In this document: positions 1 to 10,300 of the stretch, one piece after another
How the letters are laid out: each line of letters starts with the position of its first letter
How positions within the stretch are numbered: position 1 is the first letter of the stretch
Assembly: GCF_003003005.1 (NCBI RefSeq)
Contig: NZ_PVTR01000007.1
Span: forward strand, 248,001-312,000
Origin: Mongoliibacter ruber
Lineage (GTDB): Bacteria; Bacteroidota; Bacteroidia; Cytophagales; Cyclobacteriaceae
DNA: 64,000 bases
Reading direction: 5' to 3'
Made by a program: the position numbers and the translations under genes
Notes under the pieces: model-generated
What the model saw: the letters and a program-made list of their open reading frames with translations, nothing else
Told to the model about the DNA's origin: nothing
The model's database searches: none

Positions 1-1172
1 CCTACATAAGATTTGTATGTAAGAGGGAACAAGAACAATTTAATTATCACCACAATCAATATGATGATCACACCATAATTTGTAAAGTATCTTTCTAAGA
101 ATTGAAAGAGGTTAACAATAATATATTTGTTGACCCAGCTTACAAAAACGTAACCCATGTAGACGTTTTCTTCAAAACCTGGGGTTACTTTTTTAAGGAC
201 ATTGTAATTGTTTGGTCCGAAGTAATAATTCAGGCCAACCCTACCATTTTCCAAGGGTAGCTGAAGTTCAGCCCTCATGTTTTTTACGGTCAAGGTATCT
301 TTTGGCGTTACCTGCTCAAAATTGCCTGAATTAAACTGGCTCTCAGCGATGATACCTGCTGTGAAAAATCTTTGGCTAAAACTCATCCACTTGAGTGGTT
401 CCCCGATTTGATCATCATCTGAATCAGAAGTCAAACTCAGGTCATTGTGTTTGCCGGAGAGCTTATACCAATTGATGTTGGTTTTTCTCCTGGACTCTTC
501 CAAATCTTGCTCCTGTCTCAACAGCCTGTCTTCCCAAACTATCTGAACGTTTGAGTTGCTCAAATTTCCATTCAATCCAGCAAACTCAAGTGATTTACCT
601 AGAATATAACCTCCTTCGGGCAATGTGTAGGTCCTTACTATCTGACCATTGCCACTCTGAGCAATAAAAGTAATGACTTGGGCATTGACTCCTTCCATGT
701 CAATTGTGGACGCTGTAGGATTGAAGTAAAATTGGTTGAGGCTTAATTCACCTTTATCAGTCTGGATAATGAAATCCAAATCTGAACTGCTTTCATCCAA
801 AAGCAAAAGTGGTCTTTGATCCCAGGTTTTAAATTCCTTTAACTCTACTTGTTTGATCTCAGCTCCTTTGGTAGAAAAAGTGACAATCATCTTATCATTT
901 TCTATGATCACATCCTCTTCCTGACCTTTGGTCATGGCTGCAAATACGCCGAATTTTCTTTGCGCCGCAATGTCTTGAAGGCTGTCAGGTTCATCAAACT
1001 CTACAATAACATCTTCCTGGGCTTGATCATCCTGCCCTTCTTTGGCAATAGCTGTCTGTGCAGCTTCTGTACTTTCTTCAGGGAGAGGCTCTGGCACACT
1101 CGCAAAGAAAAGCGAATAAATCAGCAATACTGCGGCGAATAGGATCAGTCCTGTCGCTTGGTTTCTATCCAT
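1..1172 (-). CDS. yidC: Membrane protein insertase YidC, 5' part only (runs off the window)
   Basis: YidC inserts and folds inner-membrane proteins, alone or with SecYEG. About 390 codons are visible from ATG (1170-1172). A first membrane segment lies at about residues 6-25 (start MDRNQATGLILFAAVLL). A long periplasmic beta-rich domain follows, then a hydrophobic stretch (YIIVNLFQFLERYFTNYG onward) leading to LFLFPLTYKSY, where the conserved insertase core begins and the window cuts the gene. This is the Gram-negative YidC layout with the large periplasmic domain. It lies 112 bp downstream of pyrG on the same strand, so the two may be co-transcribed; a strong hairpin sits between them. Confidence 0.93.
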   Translation of the reverse strand, partial: MDRNQATGLILFAAVLLIYSLFFASVPEPLPEESTEAAQTAIAKEGQDDQAQEDVIVEFDEPDSLQDIAAQRKFGVFAAMTKGQEEDVIIENDKMIVTFSTKGAEIKQVELKEFKTWDQRPLLLLDESSSDLDFIIQTDKGELSLNQFYFNPTASTIDMEGVNAQVITFIAQSGNGQIVRTYTLPEGGYILGKSLEFAGLNGNLSNSNVQIVWEDRLLRQEQDLEESRRKTNINWYKLSGKHNDLSLTSDSDDDQIGEPLKWMSFSQRFFTAGIIAESQFNSGNFEQVTPKDTLTVKNMRAELQLPLENGRVGLNYYFGPNNYNVLKKVTPGFEENVYMGYVFVSWVNKYIIVNLFQFLERYFTNYGVIIILIVVIIKLFLFPLTYKSYV

Positions 1173-1206
1173 AAAACTAACTTTATACTCTTTGTTTGAA
1201 ATGCAA

Positions 1207-1258
1207 AAGTAACCCAAAATCGGTAGCTTTTATGAATCAGCTCCATTTTGGGTTACTT
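1207..1258 (-). terminator. Long intercistronic hairpin between pyrG and yidC
   Basis: A perfect 14-bp inverted repeat, AAGTAACCCAAAAT at 1207-1220 and ATTTTGGGTTACTT at 1245-1258, with a 24-nt loop. On the minus strand it follows the pyrG stop by about 26 nt and is followed by TTTTGCATTT, not a clean U-tract. It could be a terminator, an attenuator that lowers yidC expression, or a stabiliser of the pyrG 3' end. Confidence 0.6.
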
Positions 1259-1284
1259 GATCAATCAAATTGAGTTTTTTATAA

Positions 1285-3297
<2,013 letters not shown>

Positions 3298-3771
3298 GTG
3301 GAAATCAAAGATATCATCAGCATCATCAAAGAAAAAGGTAGGGTCAAGGTAAAAGAAGGCCATGGAAATATATTGGAATTCATTGCTTTAGAAAAATGGG
3401 ATCAGGTTTCAGATAGTCAGGAAGGATTATTTCTGATATTTGATGTATTCCAATTGAGAAGTATTTCCGAGCAGTTTTCAGATGTATCGCTTGATATCAT
3501 TGAATTTGCAACAAAACCGACCATCTACCATACCATCAAAGGGCGTTTTCTTAGAAATGGACCCGTGCAACAGGATCAGATCAAATTTTCATTGATTAAA
3601 AAAGATTACTGGAACAAATTGCTGTTTACCTATGGACAGGTATTGATCTTCAACAAGTCAGATGGAGAAGATTTTGATTTCGAAACCAATGATTTTTTTC
3701 CGCTCTTGAGCGCTGGAACTAAAGAAATGTTTTTGAGCCCTGAGGGGGATATCAAAATTTTGAAAGGATGA
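3298..3771 (+). CDS. Conserved-looking hypothetical protein, first gene of the cca operon
   Basis: 157 residues, not recognised. It starts at GTG (3298-3300); no ATG lies near the front in this frame, and [16 protein letters not shown] is a sensible N-terminus. The protein is soluble and mixed alpha/beta, with no signal peptide or membrane segment, and has an acidic C-terminal third ([14 protein letters not shown]). The stop overlaps the cca start by four bases (ATGA), so translation is probably coupled and a tRNA- or RNA-related role is possible, though that rests on context alone. It is not a Sua5/YrdC protein, a common neighbour of cca in this phylum, because the characteristic motifs are missing. 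Confidence 0.75.
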   Translation: MEIKDIISIIKEKGRVKVKEGHGNILEFIALEKWDQVSDSQEGLFLIFDVFQLRSISEQFSDVSLDIIEFATKPTIYHTIKGRFLRNGPVQQDQIKFSLIKKDYWNKLLFTYGQVLIFNKSDGEDFDFETNDFFPLLSAGTKEMFLSPEGDIKILKG

Positions 3772-5183
3772 ATTTTAAGAACGAACTTGACAAGCTTGAA
3801 ATTTTCGAAAGGGTAGGGAGGGTCGCTGATGAATTGGGGCTTGAAACCTATGTGGTAGGAGGTTACGTCAGGGATTTGATTTTGAAAAGGCCGTCCAAAG
3901 ATATCGACTTTGTATGCGTCGGTAGCGGAATTGCCCTGGCCCAGAAAGTTGCAGAAAGTTTTGATCATCATGTTCCGTTGAATGTTTTTAAAAATTTTGG
4001 AACAGCTAATATCAGACTTGAGGATTGGGATATAGAATTTGTCGGAGCACGAAAAGAGTCCTACAGGCATGACTCCCGAAAGCCGATTGTAGAAGATGGT
4101 ACTTTGCAAGAAGATCAGGAAAGGAGAGATTTTACCATCAATGCAATGGCTATTTCTGTCAATTCCAAAAATTATGGAGAGTTGATCGATCCATTTGATG
4201 GCGTCAAAGATATCAAGAGAAAGCTTATCAAAACGCCAACTGATCCAATCTTAACTTTTTCAGATGATCCTTTGAGAATGATGCGTGCGGTCAGGTTTGC
4301 CAGTCAGCTTAATTTCGACATACATCCGGACACTTTCGATGCAATTATTCATGATGCCCATCGCTTACAGATCGTATCGGCAGAGCGGATAATTGACGAA
4401 TTGAATAAGATCATTCTGGTTGAAAAGCCATCATATGGTTTCAAACTTCTTTTTGTAAGTAACCTGCTCCACCAGTTTTTCCCGGAAATGGTTGAACTTC
4501 AAGGTGTCGATTCTGTAGGTGATAAGTCGCATAAAGACAATTTCTACCATACCCTTCAGGTTCTTGACAATATATGTCTGAATACCGAGGATCTTTGGTT
4601 GAGATGGGCTGCAATCATGCATGATATTGGTAAACCTCCGACCAAACGCTTTAATAACAAAGTTGGATGGACGTTCCACGGACATGAAGATAAAGGTGCC
4701 AGAATGGTTCCAGCTTTGTTTAGGAGGTTGAAGCTACCGATGGATGAGCGAATGAAGTATGTTCAAAAATTGGTTCGCCTTCACCTAAGACCTATTGCAT
4801 TGGTTTCAGATAAGGTTACTGACTCAGCCATTAGGCGTTTACTGTTTGATGCAGGAGATGATGTGGATGATTTGATGACATTGTGTCGTGCTGATATTAC
4901 TTCCAAAAACAACAATAAAGTACAGCGTTTTCTGGCCAATTTTGATAAAGTGGAACAGAAAATCATAGAGGTCGAGGAGAAAGATCATGTAAGAAATTTT
5001 CAACCTCCGGTATCTGGTGAAGAAATCATGGCTAAGTTTGACCTTCAGCCCTCAAAAATTGTCGGTGAACTTAAAGAAGAAATAAAAGAAGCGATATTGG
5101 AAGGACAAATTCAGAACAATAAAGATGAAGCTTTGGACTTATTGTATAAATTAGCCGCCCGAAAAGGAATACTAAAGAAATAA
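3768..5183 (+). CDS. cca: CCA tRNA nucleotidyltransferase with HD domain
   Basis: Adds or repairs the 3'-terminal CCA of tRNAs in the cytoplasm. The 471 residues show the class II nucleotidyltransferase head: GGYVRDLIL (about 31-39), then KDIDFV with the metal-binding Asp pair D45/D47, then [10 protein letters not shown], which holds the nucleotide-selecting arginine region. RADLTK-like and [16 protein letters not shown] segments follow. A C-terminal HD phosphohydrolase domain has [11 protein letters not shown] and FHGHEDKGA. Proteins with this fusion are often annotated as CCA-adding enzyme or poly(A) polymerase; the single-copy setting and complete motifs favour CCA addition. It overlaps the preceding gene by four bases and lies 8 bp before the TPR gene. 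Confidence 0.95.
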   Translation: MNFKNELDKLEIFERVGRVADELGLETYVVGGYVRDLILKRPSKDIDFVCVGSGIALAQKVAESFDHHVPLNVFKNFGTANIRLEDWDIEFVGARKESYRHDSRKPIVEDGTLQEDQERRDFTINAMAISVNSKNYGELIDPFDGVKDIKRKLIKTPTDPILTFSDDPLRMMRAVRFASQLNFDIHPDTFDAIIHDAHRLQIVSAERIIDELNKIILVEKPSYGFKLLFVSNLLHQFFPEMVELQGVDSVGDKSHKDNFYHTLQVLDNICLNTEDLWLRWAAIMHDIGKPPTKRFNNKVGWTFHGHEDKGARMVPALFRRLKLPMDERMKYVQKLVRLHLRPIALVSDKVTDSAIRRLLFDAGDDVDDLMTLCRADITSKNNNKVQRFLANFDKVEQKIIEVEEKDHVRNFQPPVSGEEIMAKFDLQPSKIVGELKEEIKEAILEGQIQNNKDEALDLLYKLAARKGILKK

Positions 5184-5191
5184 CATTACCT

Positions 5192-5914
5192 ATGAAGAAT
5201 AAGATTACTTTGATGATTGGCCTGTTTATGATGATGGGCATCACCGTAATGGCACAGGAAGCTACTACCCCAGCTTCGACACAGGAATCGGAAACGGTAC
5301 GCAGTAGAAATGAAATAGATCAAAGAGTTTACCAGGCAGCAATGCGTTATAATGATTTTGCTGTAGCTAGGATGAAACTGTTTGAATTGATGGAAAGAAA
5401 CCCAACCAATACCCGTTATCCAGAGCTTTTGGCAACGTTGTACTTTGATGCAGGTCAGTTTACATCGGCTGCAGTTTCTGCAATAGACCTGTTAGAGCAG
5501 AATGATAAAAGTGTCACGGGTCTAGAAATTGCCGCCTATTCACTTGAGCAATTAGGTGCAATGGACAGGGCTCTTCCTAATTTTGAAAGACATTATTTGC
5601 TGACTGGAAATTTATTCAGTCTTTATAAGACTGCTTACATGCAATATTCTCTTGACAAACCTGAAGAAGCATTGAATTCGGTAAATATGTTGATCAAGAA
5701 CAACAAAGCATCCACTGAAAAAGTAGGTTTCCCTACCGCTGATAATGATACCCAAGAGGTAGCTCTAAAAGCTGCTGGCCTCAACCTTAAGGCCATGGTT
5801 TACCTTGCTTTGCAAAATAAGGAAGAAGCACTGGAAGCTATTAATCAGGCTTTGGAAGTTCAGCCTGATTTTGAATTGGCATTGGAAACTAAAGCTGAAA
5901 TCAGCAATATGTAA
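5192..5914 (+). CDS. Exported tetratricopeptide repeat protein
   Basis: 240 residues. The signal peptide is clear (MKNKITLMIGLFMMMGITVMAQ, with cleavage expected after the A of MAQ), so the product is periplasmic or outer-membrane associated. The remainder is helical with TPR-like pairs, for example RYPELLATLYFDAGQFTSAA, FSLYKTAYMQYSLDKPEEAL and the classic C-terminal unit MVYLALQNKEEALEAINQAL. TPR proteins act as scaffolds; no partner can be named. It lies 8 bp after cca and ends at a strong terminator, so it is the last gene of this three-gene operon. Confidence 0.85.
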   Translation: MKNKITLMIGLFMMMGITVMAQEATTPASTQESETVRSRNEIDQRVYQAAMRYNDFAVARMKLFELMERNPTNTRYPELLATLYFDAGQFTSAAVSAIDLLEQNDKSVTGLEIAAYSLEQLGAMDRALPNFERHYLLTGNLFSLYKTAYMQYSLDKPEEALNSVNMLIKNNKASTEKVGFPTADNDTQEVALKAAGLNLKAMVYLALQNKEEALEAINQALEVQPDFELALETKAEISNM

Positions 5915-5940
5915 TTGCAGAAATTTAGCTTACAATACCA

Positions 5941-5980
5941 AAAAAGCCCAAGGGATTCGTTTCTCTTGGGCTTTTTTTTA
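5941..5980 (+). terminator. Rho-independent terminator of the cca operon
   Basis: Stem AAAAAAGCCCAAG with CTTGGGCTTTTTTTT, 10-nt loop and terminal T-run, 26 nt after the TPR gene stop. The A-run before and T-run after would also let it act on the opposite strand. Confidence 0.9.
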
Positions 5981-6060
5981 TGAAATTAATGTGAGTCAAA
6001 CTTTAATAAAGAAATTAGATTAATGAGTTGTTTTTTTATCCTATCAAAAGTTTTTAAAGA

Positions 6061-6510
6061 TCAGGGATTTAGGAAAAACCTCATTTTTTGTTTTCCCGTG
6101 CTTCCCAACCCTACATAGAATTTGATAGCCAAAGCATTGAACTCAGGAGTTTGCCATTGTATATTTTTGCAATTGTTTTTCAAGGCTTCTTCCCTGATTT
6201 TATTCATAATCTCAGTTCCCACACCTTTTCCACGACAAGACTCATTCAAGTACAGGCAATCCATGTAAAGGAAAGGTGCTGCGTCCCAAGTTGAAAAATC
6301 AAATGTAAACGTGGTGAAACCCTCTGCTTTACCGTTAACTTCAACAATCCAGCAATTCAGTTTTTTAGTTTCTCCAAAAATTGCAGCTCTTAATCCTTCC
6401 AATTTTCCTTCAGGGCTGTATTCTCCCTTTTCGTATTCTGCATGGGCTGCACAAAGTTCTACAAGTTCTGGTAAGTCTTTTTCTTCACAAGGTCTGATAA
6501 TGTAATTCAT
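6061..6510 (-). CDS. GNAT family N-acetyltransferase
   Basis: Transfers an acetyl group from acetyl-CoA to an unknown amine. I start at ATG 6508-6510 (MNYIIRPCEEKDLPELVEL), because I(R)PxxxxDxxx(L/I) is the usual GNAT N-terminus and the 14 extra upstream codons overlap a perfect palindrome. That gives 149 residues, normal for a single-domain GNAT. The acetyl-CoA motif A reads DCLYLNESCRGKGVGTEIM (the R/Q-x-x-G-x-G/A signature), followed by the typical NAxAIKFYVGLGS near the end. It resembles spermidine/diamine acetyltransferase-type GNATs (ENxxxxFTTFTFDFS-like centre), but the substrate cannot be read from sequence. Confidence 0.9.
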   Translation of the reverse strand: MNYIIRPCEEKDLPELVELCAAHAEYEKGEYSPEGKLEGLRAAIFGETKKLNCWIVEVNGKAEGFTTFTFDFSTWDAAPFLYMDCLYLNESCRGKGVGTEIMNKIREEALKNNCKNIQWQTPEFNALAIKFYVGLGSTGKQKMRFFLNP

Positions 6511-6535
6511 GTTGATTGGTGTTGGGTTTTTATAG

Positions 6536-6551
6536 TGATGTGTACACATCA
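6536..6551. promoter_or_regulatory. 16-bp perfect palindrome upstream of the GNAT gene
   Basis: TGATGTGTACACATCA, fully self-complementary, 26 nt before the proposed GNAT start. It could be an operator for a dimeric repressor or activator. By chance roughly one 16-bp perfect palindrome is expected in a window of this size, so position is the main argument. Confidence 0.35.
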
Positions 6552-6588
6552 TAAATTTTTCAATACCCTAAAATAAAGCTTTAATATT

Positions 6589-6819
6589 TTAAGCAAATGA
6601 ATAATTGGGGAAAATAAAAAAATAAACCATTACACTGGTGACAAATAGCGCAAGCACAAAACTTATAAATATAACTCTTTTGGCACTGATGACTTCCTTT
6701 TCTTGCCCCAAGGCATTCGTGATTTCTTTGGAAGCCCCTGGAATAAAACCTTGAATCAAGCCTAAAACTGCAAGGAAGTATGTTGTTAACAAAATCAAAA
6801 GGCTGGTCAAAATCTCCAT
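6589..6819 (-). CDS. Small predicted two-pass membrane protein
   Basis: 76 residues from ATG 6817-6819 (MEILTSLLILLTTYFL). A TTG seven codons upstream would also keep the frame, but it sits on a TAnnTTTG promoter element, so the internal ATG is preferred. Two hydrophobic segments (about 4-27 and 52-72) flank a short charged loop (SKEITNALGQEKEVISAKR). The length and even hydrophobic pattern suggest a real inner-membrane protein; the function is unknown. It is transcribed toward the GNAT gene with a 78-bp gap and may be co-transcribed with it. Confidence 0.65.
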   Translation of the reverse strand: MEILTSLLILLTTYFLAVLGLIQGFIPGASKEITNALGQEKEVISAKRVIFISFVLALFVTSVMVYFFIFPNYSFA

Positions 6820-6837
6820 CAAATAAGTATTTATTAG

Positions 6838-6873
6838 CAAAAGTAGGTGTAGACGTGAATTTTAAAAACCAAA
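6838..6873 (-). promoter_or_regulatory. Putative promoter of the small membrane protein gene
   Basis: On the minus strand TACTTTTG (6838-6845) matches TAnnTTTG and TTTG (6870-6873) is a possible -33 element with 24-bp spacing, slightly long. Transcription would start near 6832, giving a very short leader to the ATG at 6819. Confidence 0.45.
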
Positions 6874-7347
6874 CAGAGAATTTAACTACTTGATAACATT
6901 GGTTTTACATTGACTTAACATCGTATATTTTTTAGTTTAAAAATTCACTTTAAGTTAAAATGTGCAGATGCTCTTCCGCTGGGGAAAAGAATTCCTCACT
7001 GATGTAAAGGACTTTTCCCAAATTGTAGAATTTCGAGATAGACTACTATGAGACTTAATCACAGTTTGATGCATAATTCTGATTTTTAATCCTTTCAAAT
7101 ATGGCAGAAAAACGCTCATCGTTTTTTTTCATCTATAGAATTACCCAAAACATCTTGTTGAATAGCTGATATTTGGTTTTTTAGAAAAAGTGGTTTTTAA
7201 TTCAACTAAAAGGAGGCTTTTTAGGTTGTAATAGATGTAAATGAATTGCTTTAAGTAATCATAGCCCAGTTTTTGATGATATATGCGTTAATATCAATAG
7301 GAGCTTCAAGTATTTTAATTCTAAATTAACTCAGGAATTAAAAGGCT
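6874..7347. other. Non-coding stretch upstream of tamB
   Basis: About 470 bp, AT-rich, with no supported reading frame, no strong hairpin and no recognisable repeat. The region separates two divergent transcription units, so it may hold regulatory sites that I cannot identify. Confidence 0.5.
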
Positions 7348-7355
7348 TATATTTG
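7348..7355 (+). promoter_or_regulatory. Putative -7 element for tamB
   Basis: TATATTTG fits TAnnTTTG. Transcription would begin near 7361, 25 nt before the proposed ATC start of tamB at 7386. No clear TTTG -33 box is present upstream. Confidence 0.4.
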
Positions 7356-7385
7356 AATTGATTATGGGTTTAAAATTTATTTCTT

Positions 7386-10300
7386 ATCAAAAAATACATC
7401 ATTAAATTTTTCAAAATTATAGGTATCATCCTGACGGTTTTATTTGTCTTGATGATTGCCTTTATTTTATTTATCAGAAGTCCTTGGGGCCAGGACATTA
7501 TCGTTCAAAAGGCTACAAAATATGTAAGTGAGAAGACCACGACAAAGGTGGCGATTGACAGGCTTTTTATTACTTTTTCGGGGAATTTATATCTTGAGGG
7601 ACTTTTTCTCGAAGATTTACAAGGCGATACTCTCATTTATTCCAAAAATATAGAGACAGGGGTAGCGCTCAGACCTCTAATCAGTAGTGGCGATATCAAA
7701 ATATCCACGCTGCAATGGGAAGGTCTAAGGGCTAATGTAAATAGAGACTCCATCGAAAATTCTTTCAACTTTGAATTTTTGATCAATGCTTTTGTGGAAG
7801 AAGGGGAGGCCGATGAAGAAATTCAAGGTTCTCAGATAGAAGGAGAAAGCTCGGAATTCCCAAAACTCTCTATTGGGCCTATCGATTTAAAGGATTTTAG
7901 AATCAAATATTATGATGAGGAACTAGGAATCGACCTTCATGCGTCTTGGGATGAAATCCGTGTCAGGCTAGATGAAATAGACTTAAACAAAATGAATTTT
8001 GGCATAGATGAGTTCGCCATTATTGGATCCGAAATTGAATACAATCAATTTAAGCCATTTCCAGAAGCTGAAGAAAGTCCTGAATCAGATATGCCTCCTC
8101 CATTGTTGGTACTGGAAGAATTTAAAATCAAGAATTCTAAATGGAGCTATCATTCTTTACCGGATGGATTGGAAGCTGATCTTGAGATAGGAGATTTTTG
8201 GTTAGAACTTCCTGAGGCAGACCTAGAGAGTCAGAAAATATTGCTGAAATCAATAGGCCTTCACGATTCAAACATAGCACTTAAGATACAACCAAGTGAT
8301 GTAACAGCTTCAAATTTAGGTCAAGAATCAACTCAAGCTTTTGAATGGCCTGATTGGGTGGTAGAACTGGGTGATTTGGATTTTTTGAACAACAATATTG
8401 CTTATCAATCAGCTGATCCCAAAGTGAAAGTTGGAGAATTTAATCCTGATTTCGTCCAAATCAGTGACTTGACATTGTTGGCGCATGGCGTTTTCTTGAA
8501 AGATAAAAAGGCCGGCCTTCAACTCGATAAATTTTCATTTTCAGATCATAGTGGGTTTGAGCTGAGAACATTTGAGTTTGGCTTTAAAGTTTCTGATGAA
8601 AAGACAAGTATTGACAAACTCATTATTGAGACAAATGCCTCTAGCTTGAGGGCTGATCTTAGCATTGATTATCCCTCAATGGCAGCATTGATCGATAATC
8701 CAGATCAAAGTACTTTTCAACTCGATTTGCAATCTTTCAATACTGATCTCTCGGACGCATTATTTTTTGTACCCGAATTGAAAGATGAACCCTATTTTCA
8801 AGAAATCAAACAAAATGGCATAGCGGCGAATGGTAGCCTCCAGGGAAATTTGCAGACTTTGGATATTCCAATTTTTAACTTTGAATACGGGGCGCATACT
8901 AATCTTGAGTTGAGGGAATTGAATCTCGTAAACTACACAGAACCAGAAAAACTTAATTTTGGCTTGAGCAGCCTTGTTTTTGAATCTAATGAACATGGGC
9001 TTTCACCTCTTTTAAAAGAATTTGATTTGGACTATGATATTCCTGAAAATATCAAACTTGAAGCCAAGGCTAATGGCAGTTTGAATGAACTTTTTGCTGA
9101 TTTAGCCTTGCGAACAAGTGATGGAAATGTTCTCCTACAGGCTGATTTTATAGATAAAGCGCAATTTCACCTGAAATCTACTTTGGAATTACAAGAATTG
9201 GATCTGGGGAAAATTTTAAGTATCCCAGAATTGAAGCCGATTAGCCTGGTAACATCAGCTGAAGGTGAGGGGACTGATCTCTACGACTTACAAGGCTCAA
9301 TTGAAACTGAAATAAGTGACCTTCAATTTGCCGACTATGATCTTTCATCGTTGGTGTTTCAAGTTGAAGCCAAAGACACGGTAGCAAATCTTATTTTGGC
9401 ACTGGATAAGGAAATACTTGACGTTAAGTTAGAGGCAATTGCAAAGCTTGACACTTTAAATCCAAAGTTGAATTTCACTTTGGATTTGAAAGATTTTCAA
9501 ACTCAAGCCATGAGACTTACGGCTCAGGATATCAATGTCAGGATGAAGTTGGAAGGAGAGATCGAAGGTCCCTTTGATGAATTAAAAGCCAAGCTTAAAC
9601 TTCAAGATGCATTTATGTATTATGATAGCAGGACATATCCTATCGGTGAAATGGACCTGGAGGCATTGCTTTCTGACTCACTGACGACACTGAATCTTCG
9701 ATCTGACTTTTTGAAAGGACAAGCTGAAATCAATGGTTCTGTAGATGCCTTGAGTGCTGCCATGCAAAATTATCTCTCTGAACTGGTTACCGGTGAGGCT
9801 GATACAGTTTTGGAAAGGTCAATAAAAGCAAAGGCAGATTTTCAATTCAAACCCACTCCTTTCATTGATCAATTGCTTGTTGCCGGGATAGAAGAGTTGG
9901 ACACTATCAGCATTAATTTTGATTTTGATGCGGAGCTTGCAGTTTTAAACGCTGAAGTTTACCTCCCATTGCTCAAATATACAGATGCTAATATCAAGTC
10001 ATTTGAGCTTGATTTAGATGGTGATGCAAATAGCCTTAGTTTATCTGCAGGTTTTAGTGAATTGCTATTTGGCCCCGTGGAGATGGGCAAAACCAGTCTT
10101 ACAGGTACATTTCAAGAAAATGATGTCAAGTTGGATTTTTTGTCCCTGTTCAATGAAGAGCCTATCATTGATTTGAAATCTGTCTTGAGGCTAAGTGGTG
10201 ACACTCTTATTTATCATATTAACCCAGAAGGCTTGATTATCAATTCAAGGTCATGGCAGATGCCAGCAAATAATGCTGTGTATTACGCTGAAAACTACCT

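Noticed and set aside
3298-3771. Sua5/YrdC (tRNA threonylcarbamoyladenosine synthesis) as identity of the gene before cca
   Set aside because: Length and motifs (no KxR/SxxN pattern) do not fit.
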